Below, in pieces: positions 1 through 8,566 of a stretch of 64,000 nucleotides of DNA (position 1 is the stretch's first letter; each line of letters begins with the position of its first letter). The DNA is from Yanghanlia caeni (GTDB lineage Bacteria > Pseudomonadota > Gammaproteobacteria > Burkholderiales > Burkholderiaceae_B). Under the pieces are notes generated by a model. That model was not told where the DNA came from, made no database searches, and saw only the letters and a program-made list of their open reading frames with translations. The stretch spans positions 27,056 to 91,055 of the forward strand of contig JAUZQE010000010.1 in assembly GCA_030733815.1 (NCBI GenBank). Direction: 5' to 3'. The translations under genes and the position numbers were made by a program.

Positions 1-2361
1 ACCGACGGCAGCTCGGGCACAGTATTGGACTTCAACTTCCTGGGTACCGCGCACGACGACACTATCCGCCTGCTGAGCGGTCTGGACAGCAGCGGTGACC
101 TGGTCGATGGCGGCGAAGGCCAAGACACCGTCGTCGTCTTCGGCGACGTGGACAATGGCTCCGTCATCAATGTCGAGAACCTGGACGTCCGCGCCCAGAG
201 CACTACCGCCATTACCATCGACACCTCCGTCGTGCGTGACCTGGAAACCCTGGTCCTGCGCAACGAAGGCTTCATCAACGTCTTTGACGTGTCTCTGCCG
301 CAAAGCGTGGTATTTACGCTCGACGAGTTGAGCGTCGAGGCCGCGGACGGCATCCGCATCCAGCACAGCACCACTGGCAGCAACGGCGTGGCGCAAAGCC
401 GCATCGTTGCCAACCTGGCAGACGACACCGCCAATGACAGCGTGCAAGTGGCCTTCGCCGACCAGTACGACGGTGAAAAGCGCGGCATCAACAACGACCC
501 GCGCTTCAACTTCGAACTGGACGCAGCCAACGTCGAGAACGTCACGCTGACGGATGAAGACTCCGAAAGCAATACGGTCCTGCTGGCCGATACGCTGAGC
601 CACACTGGCAAGCTGACGCTGCAAGGCGGCAAGGCAGGCCAGTTCCTGAACCTGGATGCCGACACTGTCGTTGGCAGCGGCGCGGGCGTATACCGCATCG
701 ACACCAGCGGCCAAGCAGCAGACCTGCTGGGCGTCCAGGACGTCAGCCTGCAAGCCAATACGGTTCGCTACTCCGGCGCGGAAATCGACGCCACCGGCTA
801 CGCTGGCGACGTCATCGTCCGCGTCGACACGCTGCGTGACGCCAATGGCAACGCCCAGCCCACCGGTGCGCAAACCATCCGCCTGGGTGCCGGCAACGAC
901 ACGGTGGTATTCGACTTCGTCGGCGACATCAACGCCGGCCTGACGATTGCCGACCATGTCGACGGCGGCGAAGGCGACGACGTGCTGGCCATCGACGGCC
1001 ATGGCACCAACGTTACGCTGACGGCTTCGGAATGGACCAACGTCAAGAACTTCGAGACGATTGCCCTGATCGGCAACGGCCAGGCTGACAACAACGCCAT
1101 CGGCGCAAGCAACGCCTACAACCTGACGCTGACCAACGACCTGATCGCCGCCAACGGCGAGGACGTCACCGGCGGCCGTCGCATCACGATCGACAACAAC
1201 AATGAAGTCTGGGCAGCAGCCGGGCAGGCCGACACGGTTGGCATCAGTGCAAATGCCGGCGTCACCATCGACGCCCGCAGCCTGAACGCACAAAGCAACT
1301 TCGAGTACGAAGGCCGCTGGGGTGCAGGCGAAACTGCCGACCGCTTCATCCTTTCCGACGCCAACATCAACGGCCTGGCCGTGATCGACGGCGGCGCGAT
1401 CCTGGGCGCCGGCAACGTTGCCTCGAACCTGGCCAACAGCGACGTGCTGGAAATCCGCAACGCCTCGACCGTCACGGTTGGCGATCTGGCCAACGTGAAG
1501 AACGTAGGTACGCTGGAGTTCACCAACGACCAGGCCGCACACCAGCATTCCATCCTGGTGCTGGACAACGCCACGGTCGACGCCCTGGTGAACAGCTCGC
1601 GTTCCGCTGCCGCCGGCTTCGAAGAAGTCCTGACCATCCGCGCCATCGACAACCCCCTGCTGCCGACCGCCTTCACCAGCCTGACGCTCGATGCAACTCT
1701 GGTGACCAACGCTTCGCTGCAACTGGACATCACGGGTGGTGGTGGTGCAGACGTGATCGAAGGCGGCGCAGGCGACGACACCATCAACGGCGGTGCTGGC
1801 AACGACACCATCAACGGCGGTGCAGGCGATGACACCATCACTGGCGGCGCTGGCAACGACACCATCAACGGCGGTGCAGGCGATGACACCATCACTGGCG
1901 GCGCTGGTGCTGACATCCTGACTGGTGGCGCTGGTGCTGACACGTTCGTGTTTGGTACTGGCGCGGCTTTCCTAACGTCTGCTGCTGCTCGTGCTCACAC
2001 GACTGATGGCGCAATCGTCGCTGGCGGTGTGGACGTGATCTACGATTTCACCATTGGAGAGGACATCCTGACCTTCGCACGCGCTGGTAGCGAGTTCGAC
2101 TTTAATACCTTTTTCGCTGGCGTTCAGGGTTCTGCTGCTCTGGGTGCACTCAACACCGGTGTTGCTAACGGTCTGAGCGTCTTTAATGGTAACCATGCTG
2201 CCGTTGCTGCTCTCGGCTACACCGCAGCTGACACTGTGATCCTGATCGACACCAACTTCTTTGGCGCAGGTACGATCGCTGGTTCCGAAGGCGCGATTGC
2301 GTTGGTTGGTGTTGATGCTGCTGCTCTGCTCGCATCTGGCGCTGCTTCCATCGTCATCTAA
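1..2361 (+). CDS. RTX/S-layer-like secreted surface protein, 3' part
   Basis: The reading frame is open from the first base, so the gene begins left of the window; about 786 residues are visible. The body is Thr/Asn/Asp-rich beta-type sequence. Between about 1735 and 1950 it carries tandem glycine-rich nonapeptides of the GGAGDDTI type, the hallmark of Ca2+-binding RTX repeats, ending in GADTFVFG. About 130 hydrophobic, Gly/Ala-rich residues follow and end in SIVI, as expected of an uncleaved C-terminal type I secretion signal. Known for the family: export by an ABC/MFP/TolC machine and calcium-dependent folding outside the cell. Inferred role: S-layer or adhesin. Codon use changes after about 1970, from GCC/GGC to GCT/GGT. 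No transporter genes are visible here. Confidence 0.85.
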   Translation, partial: TDGSSGTVLDFNFLGTAHDDTIRLLSGLDSSGDLVDGGEGQDTVVVFGDVDNGSVINVENLDVRAQSTTAITIDTSVVRDLETLVLRNEGFINVFDVSLPQSVVFTLDELSVEAADGIRIQHSTTGSNGVAQSRIVANLADDTANDSVQVAFADQYDGEKRGINNDPRFNFELDAANVENVTLTDEDSESNTVLLADTLSHTGKLTLQGGKAGQFLNLDADTVVGSGAGVYRIDTSGQAADLLGVQDVSLQANTVRYSGAEIDATGYAGDVIVRVDTLRDANGNAQPTGAQTIRLGAGNDTVVFDFVGDINAGLTIADHVDGGEGDDVLAIDGHGTNVTLTASEWTNVKNFETIALIGNGQADNNAIGASNAYNLTLTNDLIAANGEDVTGGRRITIDNNNEVWAAAGQADTVGISANAGVTIDARSLNAQSNFEYEGRWGAGETADRFILSDANINGLAVIDGGAILGAGNVASNLANSDVLEIRNASTVTVGDLANVKNVGTLEFTNDQAAHQHSILVLDNATVDALVNSSRSAAAGFEEVLTIRAIDNPLLPTAFTSLTLDATLVTNASLQLDITGGGGADVIEGGAGDDTINGGAGNDTINGGAGDDTITGGAGNDTINGGAGDDTITGGAGADILTGGAGADTFVFGTGAAFLTSAAARAHTTDGAIVAGGVDVIYDFTIGEDILTFARAGSEFDFNTFFAGVQGSAALGALNTGVANGLSVFNGNHAAVAALGYTAADTVILIDTNFFGAGTIAGSEGAIALVGVDAAALLASGAASIVI

Positions 2362-2486
2362 TCTTCCCCGGAGACGCCGCCTACCCCGGTAGGCGGCCAT
2401 TCGAGAGGTTAGTTAGTCTGTATTAAAGGTACGTGTATTTGCGGTAATGTTCTGTAGTGCTGTCGAATGAGGCTGGTGTCAGGCTT

Positions 2487-2566
2487 CTGAGTTTCAGCGC
2501 AGATGGATGTAAAGTAAGTACCTGTACCCATGGCCTCACAATTTCGGTTGTGGGGCTTAATTTTTG
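2487..2566 (+). repeat. Leader/terminator repeat, copy 1
   Basis: CTGAGTTTCAG followed by a short variable stretch and a GCCTCACAA/TTGTGGGGC stem recurs at 3885-3962. The two copies share the 5' block and the hairpin, while the middle has diverged. This copy sits between the RTX-like gene and the DUF6447 gene. Confidence 0.6.
2533..2565 (+). terminator. Rho-independent terminator upstream of the DUF6447 gene
   Basis: A 9-bp stem (GCCTCACAA, 2533-2541, with TTGTGGGGC, 2548-2556, one G-U pair) is followed by TTAATTTTT. It ends only about 20 bases before the next start codon. It could end the RTX-like transcript or attenuate the downstream gene. Confidence 0.7.
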
Positions 2567-2585
2567 AGAGAAAGGAACATGAGTT

Positions 2586-2810
2586 ATGGCACAGAAGATT
2601 ACAATTGACGGTGTTGAGTACGATCTGGACAGTTTGTCTGAGAACGCGCGTGCCCAGGTGGTGAATTTGCGTGCGACGGACCAGGAACTGGCCCGTGCAC
2701 AGGCCCTGGTGGCGATGCTCCAGACGGCGCGCACGACCTACGCGAATGCGCTCAAAGCCGAGTTGCCCGTTGAGGCGGATGCCAAGTCCAAGGGCGCAGC
2801 AAAGAAGTAA
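2586..2810 (+). CDS. DUF6447-like small protein
   Basis: The protein has 74 residues. It opens KITIDGVEYDLDSLSE, then a predicted helical stretch (NLRATDQELARAQALVAMLQTAR), and a Lys/Ala-rich tail. This matches the small DUF6447 family, whose members begin with a similar ITIDGxxYxLDxLS block; the match is from memory. No catalytic motif or export signal is seen, so it is probably cytoplasmic. AAAGGAA at 2571-2577 is a good ribosome binding site. The position after a terminator and beside RTX/S-layer genes suggests a linked role, but the function is unknown. Confidence 0.7.
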   Translation: MAQKITIDGVEYDLDSLSENARAQVVNLRATDQELARAQALVAMLQTARTTYANALKAELPVEADAKSKGAAKK

Positions 2811-2891
2811 CGGCTGTTTTGGTAAAGACCGCAGCGTAGTTCGTGCGTTCGGTCGTTACCGAAGGGCCAATGTAAAACGGAGAGTGAGGTC

Positions 2892-3668
2892 ATGTCGGTA
2901 TCCGATGTATCAGGCATAGAGCGTGTGACGCGTCTGACAAATTCAGCCCAGAGTACGCTGGAACGTGCTCGGGGTGAATTTTCGCAGCACATGCAGTCGG
3001 CGCTGAACGAGCTGGATGATCAGGCCGAGTCGGTGCGCGAGGCTGTGGCACCGGTGGTGGCACAGGTGACCCAGGCTGTGGAATCGGTTTTGGCACAACT
3101 ACAAGCCGCTCAGGCACTGACTGGGACAAGCGCAGTGCCTGCAACATCCGTACCAAGTACACCTTCGGCCCAGGATGCCGATTCCCAGCCCATGGCCCAG
3201 TCATCGCAGGCGGGTCCGCGTGATTACCTGCTGCCGGGGGAGCCAGGGGCAGGTTTACCGGCCAATTATCTGAAGTCACCGCTGTATCAGGATTGGCTGG
3301 CGCAAAAGCCGCCGATGGGCCAGAGTGTGGCCGAGTTTGGTCGGGCACTGACGGCGTGGCAGAAGGCCAATCCGTATTATGTTGATCCAGAGCGGTTTGA
3401 GACGTTTGAGGGTTATTTGTCGGCGGTTGAGCGTTCGACAAAGTCAGGTAACCTGCCTGCGCAGGCCGATCCCACCCGTTACACGTCGTTTCTCAGCAGC
3501 TATTACGGCCCCAGTGCCACAGCGAACCCTTGGGGTGAGCGACTGGGGCAGGTAAAGCCGCAGGAGATGGTCGAGTGGACTGACAGCCTGCGAGCGCAGT
3601 ATGAACATGCCTTGGCAGCGCAACGCTCGCTGCAAGCGCTTGAGGCGTCGGGGCTGCTTGGTCGGTAA
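2892..3668 (+). CDS. Hypothetical protein with coiled-coil N-terminus
   Basis: The protein has 258 residues and no family I recognise. Residues 1-80 are predicted helical/coiled coil. Residues about 80-115 are a Thr/Ser/Pro/Gln linker. The C-terminal part is rich in Tyr, Trp and Pro and ends in a Leu-rich helix. There is no signal peptide and no membrane segment. GGAGAGTGAGG lies just upstream of the ATG. It follows the DUF6447 gene in the same direction about 80 bases on, so both are likely host genes linked to the surface-protein locus. Confidence 0.65.
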   Translation: MSVSDVSGIERVTRLTNSAQSTLERARGEFSQHMQSALNELDDQAESVREAVAPVVAQVTQAVESVLAQLQAAQALTGTSAVPATSVPSTPSAQDADSQPMAQSSQAGPRDYLLPGEPGAGLPANYLKSPLYQDWLAQKPPMGQSVAEFGRALTAWQKANPYYVDPERFETFEGYLSAVERSTKSGNLPAQADPTRYTSFLSSYYGPSATANPWGERLGQVKPQEMVEWTDSLRAQYEHALAAQRSLQALEASGLLGR

Positions 3669-3777
3669 GCGATAGGCATAACGGCGCATTGACCCGCTCT
3701 CCTGGGGCGGGCGCTGTGAATCGACCCGGATACCCTAGACACCCATTTGCCTCATAATGAGGATATCTGGAGGTGTC

Positions 3778-3888
3778 ATGGGCATGAGCGCACAACCGAA
3801 GCGATTTACCGAAGAATTCAAGATCGAAGCCGTTCGCCAGGTGACTGAGCGTGGGCACAGAGTGGCCGATGTTGCTGAGCGGTACTGA
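3778..3888 (+). pseudogene. IS3-family transposase orfA remnant
   Basis: Only 36 codons remain. KRFTEEFKIEAVRQV followed by VADVAERY is the N-terminal helix-turn-helix block typical of IS3-family OrfA, which is normally about 90-100 residues. The sequence upstream (TAGACACCCATTTGCC...) looks like an insertion-sequence end. The frame stops in a TGA inside the second leader/terminator repeat, which begins at 3885. The break point is therefore a recombination junction, and no orfB follows. Confidence 0.8.
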
Positions 3889-3962
3889 GTTTCAGTGCGA
3901 ATGGGATGACTAAGTTGCTTCAGCACCAAAAGCCTCACAATCGCAAGGTTGTGGGGCTTTTT
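3885..3962 (+). repeat. Leader/terminator repeat, copy 2
   Basis: This is the second copy of the unit at 2487-2566. It starts with CTGAGTTTCAG, here fused directly to the truncated orfA, and ends with the same terminator hairpin. Confidence 0.6.
3932..3962 (+). terminator. Rho-independent terminator
   Basis: GCCTCACAA (3932-3940) pairs with TTGTGGGGC (3949-3957) around the loop TCGCAAGG, followed by a T run. It has the same stem as the terminator at 2533. Confidence 0.75.
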
Positions 3963-4013
3963 AACGAGGCGATAGTGGAATGAGTCTTATTTACCCTTAT
4001 TGCTGGCTAGAGT

Positions 4014-5063
4014 TCATGACCCGTAGGCCGCCAGTCGGAACCGTACACGATTCAGAACTTCGTGGAAGGCCTCGCGCGTACTCTCTTCCGACATTTCAAC
4101 TCCGATCCCGTCCCAAGTAAGGCCGGGTGCGTCTACGAAGCAGATGCCAGCTGTGTTCTCTACGCTCTTTCGTTTGTCGGCGTCATAGCTTTCAAGCGTC
4201 CACTGGCTCAGACGCTCCCAGGCGCGCTCGATCTGGTCAGTGGTGAAACCTGTCATCGTCTCGGCCCGGTCTGCCAATTCTGCTGCCGCGTCCCAGGGGA
4301 ACAGTGCTTCGCCCCCGTCGAAGGCTTCCCAGAGTCGATGAGAGATGTGCTCTTGATGCCGGAAATAGAATGTCTCGACAGTGGGCAGTGAGCTGAAGTC
4401 CTGCTCTGGCTTCATTTTCACCACATAAGCACGCTGTTGCTCAGGCCGTGGTAGTGGTTGCCATCCGACAATATGGACTGGCCCGAAAGCTTCGTCTGAT
4501 GGCCCAATTCCCATCATTAGTGCCGGAGTTATACGGTACATTACCCCGGCGTCCTCGTTGGAGGGTACCGGCAAGTATCTGCGTTGACTCTTATCCCAGG
4601 CGCACGTCGCGAAAAAACAGGCCACATCGAAGTTGCTGGTGACGTCCAGCATATCAGTGGCCAGACCGTAGTGCTGTGCTAAACCTTCGCGATCCACGTA
4701 AAGCGGCGAATCAAGCAGTTTTACCTGCTCAGCGAGCCGCACCATTGGATGCTCGCCAATCGCGTCTTCAAAGGCAACACGGCGGCACAGGGCAAGAAGC
4801 CGGTCTTCTGTCTTATTCAACCGGGCAAGCGTTGGGGTGCAGTGGGAATATTCCCTTGTTTGCCCCCGGTACATTTGCATGGAAAACTCAACGCCGGACA
4901 TAAGCCGGATGCGCCCCTGCTCGTCACGAATGGCGTGCAGCCTCTCAATGTCATCAGTAACAGGGCCGGCCCGATGACCAAAGAGGTGGATCTGGCGACC
5001 CGTGTTGATTGTCGGGATCGCAAGCTGGTGACGCAATTGGTCGAGATCGGGCAACGCAAGCAT
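4014..5063 (-). CDS. FRG-domain protein
   Basis: The protein has 349 residues. The FRG signature is clear: YRGQ at about 65-68, then CTPTLAR, and AQHYGLATDMLDVTSN at about 129-144, followed by ACFFA. FRG domains are short, conserved arginine/glycine-containing modules of unknown biochemistry, often found in defence islands and mobile elements. There is no signal peptide or membrane helix, so it is probably cytoplasmic. Its start lies 10 bases after the DUF2971 stop and has no clear ribosome binding site, which suggests translational coupling as the second gene of a two-gene unit. A role as effector or sensor is inference. Confidence 0.8.
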   Translation of the reverse strand: MLALPDLDQLRHQLAIPTINTGRQIHLFGHRAGPVTDDIERLHAIRDEQGRIRLMSGVEFSMQMYRGQTREYSHCTPTLARLNKTEDRLLALCRRVAFEDAIGEHPMVRLAEQVKLLDSPLYVDREGLAQHYGLATDMLDVTSNFDVACFFATCAWDKSQRRYLPVPSNEDAGVMYRITPALMMGIGPSDEAFGPVHIVGWQPLPRPEQQRAYVVKMKPEQDFSSLPTVETFYFRHQEHISHRLWEAFDGGEALFPWDAAAELADRAETMTGFTTDQIERAWERLSQWTLESYDADKRKSVENTAGICFVDAPGLTWDGIGVEMSEESTREAFHEVLNRVRFRLAAYGS

Positions 5064-5073
5064 TCTGCGAAAC

Positions 5074-5970
5074 TCACACCGGGATAAGCCGAATTTCCAT
5101 CGGCGCGGGAATAGCGCTGATCTTGCCGTGCGCGAATTGCCAATGCACGAGTTCGACCGATGGGTAGCGAGTAGCCAACAGTTGAACTATGTCGGGCCAG
5201 TGATCTCTGTCTCGGCGAACGTAATGAATGCGTTTGAGCACATCTGAAAGGATCGGGAGTGCGCCTGATTTCGGCGCCAGCAGGCGTACTTCCTTTTCGT
5301 GTGCCCAGTCCGTATGCTTGACCGATGCTGCCCTGGACGCCGTGAGGATTCCCCATTTTTTAGTCAATAGATCGGTTTGTGATAACCGGTGCAGCTCTTC
5401 AAGGCTCGCGGCTGGATGCTCTGCGGCGAGTTCGAAGAAAATCGTTCGCCAATCATCAGCCCTGTTGTGGATGCGTGGGGTTTGTTGGTACTGCACGTCT
5501 GTAGCCCAGAGCTGATGACGATCAGCGATCTCATGGCTCCATTCCAACTCGAAACAAACGCCGGATGCGTTGCCGGCATAGTAAGCCCACATCGCTTGGT
5601 GATCAGGCCGCTGTGCTGCCGAGAAAATGCCGATCTGGTCTGTGAAAGCCTGCAGGCGCTGGCATTCCCAGGCGTGAGCTTCCGCTATCTCAGCCAGGCC
5701 ACGCCGGTCAAATGACAAAGCCTGACCTCCACGCTGCTGACGGATTTCACTGTAAGTCTGCGTCATCACCCGAGCAAAATCCTCCGGCGTGGCGTGCTCA
5801 TACGTGGCCTCGAGCGTGTCGTTGAGTTCCGATGGTTTGGCGAAGTACAGCGAGCCTTCTGCCAAGCACCGGAGAGCAGCGGCGGAGCTGCGGTATTTGA
5901 AGCAGGTCAGCGCGGTCGTCATAGATCTGCACTCAATACGGCTGCTGCCCTCGCGAGATGAACCGGTCAT
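5074..5970 (-). CDS. DUF2971-like protein
   Basis: The protein has about 298 residues. It carries the DUF2971 pattern: an early FKYRS block, then LYFAKPSELNDTLEATYEH, a central MWAYYAGNASGVCFELEW block, and KTDWAHEKEVRLL-type sequence near the C-terminus. DUF2971 proteins occur in defence islands and mobile elements, with unknown activity. I chose the ATG at 5970 because GAAGGA lies six bases upstream; the later ATG at 5922 lacks such a site. It is the first gene of a minus-strand pair with the FRG gene. Confidence 0.75.
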   Translation of the reverse strand: MTGSSREGSSRIECRSMTTALTCFKYRSSAAALRCLAEGSLYFAKPSELNDTLEATYEHATPEDFARVMTQTYSEIRQQRGGQALSFDRRGLAEIAEAHAWECQRLQAFTDQIGIFSAAQRPDHQAMWAYYAGNASGVCFELEWSHEIADRHQLWATDVQYQQTPRIHNRADDWRTIFFELAAEHPAASLEELHRLSQTDLLTKKWGILTASRAASVKHTDWAHEKEVRLLAPKSGALPILSDVLKRIHYVRRDRDHWPDIVQLLATRYPSVELVHWQFAHGKISAIPAPMEIRLIPV

Positions 5971-6170
5971 AGCTATCCTTCTCCGGCTCCTCCTCCGCAT
6001 CCCGCCGCTGCCAGCGCTTCTCCGCCTCCGGCATCACCAGAAAGCGTCGTGTGTCCGACAGCACACAGATTGACATCGTGCGTGCACGCCGCTACACGAC
6101 TACAGCTTCGCCCGATTGCCATACTCTGACATAATTTTACCGTCATGATCAGAGATGGGGAGGAGCAAAA

Positions 6171-8462
6171 GTGCCGCGTAAAAAGTCACTGAAAAACGGC
6201 AAGCACTTGGTCGACTTGCTCGAGTCGGCCATGGTGCCGGCCATCCGCTTGCTGGCCACCATCGACAAGTTCGCCTTCCTGCCCATTTCCACCGCTGCGC
6301 TGACCGATGCCGATATCCGCGCCCAATTGATAGCGGCCTTGCCGGAGTCCGACCCCATCGCCCTCGCAGTGGCCGACCAGGAAGCCATGCGGGTGCTGGA
6401 TCTGGCGCGCTTCAGGACCGAGCACCTCCTGGCGCGTGCGCGGGATGCCTTGGAGTTCGAGGGGCATCCAGAGTTGGATACGTTCGATCCGGGAGCCGAC
6501 GTCATCACGCGGCTGATCTGGCTGCGAGCCAAGGCCTCACGCGTGTTCGATCAAGTCGAGACAGCCTACTTGACCCATCACTTTCACGGCCACGCCAAGT
6601 TCCACAGCTTTGGTGTCAAGGGAGGGCAGGCGCAGGCGTTTGTCTGGTCCGATGACGTGGAGTCACGTCTGCACGCAGCGGTTACCCAAGAGCTGGCCCT
6701 CTCCGATGAGGATAAGGCGGGCTGCGAGATCATCCATTTCGAGATGGCTGACGGTGATGAGGAGCAGCCCAAGCTGCTGCATTACCTGGTCGTTTATCAC
6801 CCTGGCAAGATGCGCACGCAGCGGCAGATGCTCCAAGGCAGGCGTGATTTGCTCGCCTTCATCCCGGCGCTGGAAGCCACGCTGATCTACGACCCATCGG
6901 CCAACAAGGTCCACGTTCTGTCGGACCGACCTCGCGTGGCCAAAGCGCTGGCCGATCGCTTCTCCCAGATCGGGTTCGAGAAGCCATTGTCCAAGGAGCC
7001 GATGGATGCCGTGGCCTACGAGTTGTCGATGTTTCGCACGCTCATTGACTTGCGGCAGATGGCCAAGGCCCCGGGTGTGCGGATCGAGGATGCCTGGGTG
7101 GCCTCCCTGACGGTGAGTCTTGGGCACACGCGCCACAGCCTGACCTTCGATCTGGATCACAGCGACAACATCTGGAGCCTGAGCGACGGTCACTTTGGAC
7201 CGTACAACCCGATCACCCGGTGCCGAGCCATCGAGGAAGTCAAGCTTTCATTCAGCGTGCGCTTTGACGGCGACGAAGCACCTCGGGCCATCGACATCAC
7301 CATCGGGCAGTCTGGCGCCAGCAATTTGCTCACCCTGCGCGACCCCAAACTGCGCCGCTGCGCAGAAGCCCTGTTGCAGTCGCTGGGTGTGATGAAACGG
7401 ATTGAACCTGCGCCCGTGGGCGCTGATCTGGCCTTGTTCCAGGCGGAACTCCAACTGTTGGATTTGATGAGCAACGAAGTCGATGGCCATTGCTTGGCCG
7501 AATTGAACCTGTCGGCTGAGCAGTTGCTGGAGCGTGGCCTGCTGTCGCAAAAAGACTTCGGTGCCCACATCACGGTGCAGGTCGATGAGGAAGATGGGCA
7601 AAGGGTCTACCGCCGTCTTGAAGTTCAGTTCGACAGCCGCCGCACATGGGCGGTCGATGAGGTCAGCGGCGACATCTACGAACTTGGCGAAGGTGATCTG
7701 CGGCGTTATGGCATCAACAAGGCTTACCTGCGCGAACGCCTCAGCAGTTTGCTGGCCGGTCAGCTGGTCGATGTGCCCTTGACTGCCGATGAGGCGGAAC
7801 CCTTTTACCTCGGCGACTATGCCCTGGGGGATGAGCGCGTGCCCATTCACCTGGTCACCGGGCTGTGGCACGCCAGGCATGCCGAGAAAATGGAGTTGGA
7901 AATCCGCAAGCAGAACCTTGGCATCGGCGTGGTGCTTACGACGACCCAGGCGGTTGCCCGGCGCTTTCTGGGGTCGAGCCTGGTGGTTGCACTCGATGCC
8001 TTGGTTGATCCTGCCCATACGGGCGTGCGGCTCGAACTGTCTCGGCTATCCGGTGAGCTGCGCAAGTGGCGCGGCCCTGCGGCGACGGCCAACACGCCTC
8101 GCCTGATCAAGGACTCCACCAGTTCGGCGGTGCTGATCGGTCCTTGGGAGCAGCCATGGCCATTGACGAGTGTGGAAACGGTGGCGGCGGTGGAAGTGCT
8201 TGTGGATGCATGGAATGGCGGCAAGCGCAAATGCACCAAGGACGAGGTGCTGGGGGAATTTGCTGGTGCTCGCACCCTGCAGGAACGCTTCCGCCACGAC
8301 CCACGCTGGACGGTCTACATCCGGGGTGCCGACGGCAATGAGCGGCCGCGCTTGTGGGAATTGAATATTGGCCAACCCGATTACCCTGCCAAAAAGCCCC
8401 GCAAGAAGGGCGCCGACGATTGCGCTGACGACCTGCCAGAGGTCGTCAGTGACCTCGCCTGA
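6171..8462 (+). CDS. Large protein of unknown function (763 residues)
   Basis: A GTG start with GGGGAGGAG at 6157-6165 begins a 763-residue soluble protein. I recognise no family. It opens with a basic segment (PRKKSLKNGK), has mixed alpha/beta sequence throughout and an acidic stretch near the C-terminus (GADDCADDLPE). I see no P-loop, nuclease motif, membrane helix or repeat. It is transcribed away from the FRG/DUF2971 pair and toward the phage early genes, between the accessory pair and the sigma-like gene. Accessory cargo is the likeliest reading, but this is a guess. Confidence 0.7.
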   Translation: MPRKKSLKNGKHLVDLLESAMVPAIRLLATIDKFAFLPISTAALTDADIRAQLIAALPESDPIALAVADQEAMRVLDLARFRTEHLLARARDALEFEGHPELDTFDPGADVITRLIWLRAKASRVFDQVETAYLTHHFHGHAKFHSFGVKGGQAQAFVWSDDVESRLHAAVTQELALSDEDKAGCEIIHFEMADGDEEQPKLLHYLVVYHPGKMRTQRQMLQGRRDLLAFIPALEATLIYDPSANKVHVLSDRPRVAKALADRFSQIGFEKPLSKEPMDAVAYELSMFRTLIDLRQMAKAPGVRIEDAWVASLTVSLGHTRHSLTFDLDHSDNIWSLSDGHFGPYNPITRCRAIEEVKLSFSVRFDGDEAPRAIDITIGQSGASNLLTLRDPKLRRCAEALLQSLGVMKRIEPAPVGADLALFQAELQLLDLMSNEVDGHCLAELNLSAEQLLERGLLSQKDFGAHITVQVDEEDGQRVYRRLEVQFDSRRTWAVDEVSGDIYELGEGDLRRYGINKAYLRERLSSLLAGQLVDVPLTADEAEPFYLGDYALGDERVPIHLVTGLWHARHAEKMELEIRKQNLGIGVVLTTTQAVARRFLGSSLVVALDALVDPAHTGVRLELSRLSGELRKWRGPAATANTPRLIKDSTSSAVLIGPWEQPWPLTSVETVAAVEVLVDAWNGGKRKCTKDEVLGEFAGARTLQERFRHDPRWTVYIRGADGNERPRLWELNIGQPDYPAKKPRKKGADDCADDLPEVVSDLA

Positions 8463-8536
8463 GGCAGGCGTTGTGAAATCTGTGTGATATCTGCGGGAAG
8501 ACTGCGGCATCAAAATTTCCCATATGACCAGAATCA

Positions 8537-8565
8537 GGAGCACCCGAAATTTTCCGGAGTGCTCC
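8537..8565 (+). promoter_or_regulatory. Hairpin covering the ribosome binding site of the sigma-like gene
   Basis: GGAGCAC (8537-8543) pairs with GTGCTCC (8559-8565). The stem continues inward as CCG/CGG with small bulges. The likely Shine-Dalgarno CCGGAG (8554-8559) lies in the right arm, and the ATG is at 8567. It could be a translational switch or a palindromic operator. Confidence 0.5.
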
Positions 8566-8566
8566 G

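Noticed and set aside
1735..1950. Short tandem DNA repeats that could suggest a CRISPR array
   Set aside because: They are in frame and encode GGAGDDTI-type RTX nonapeptides, with no unique spacers.
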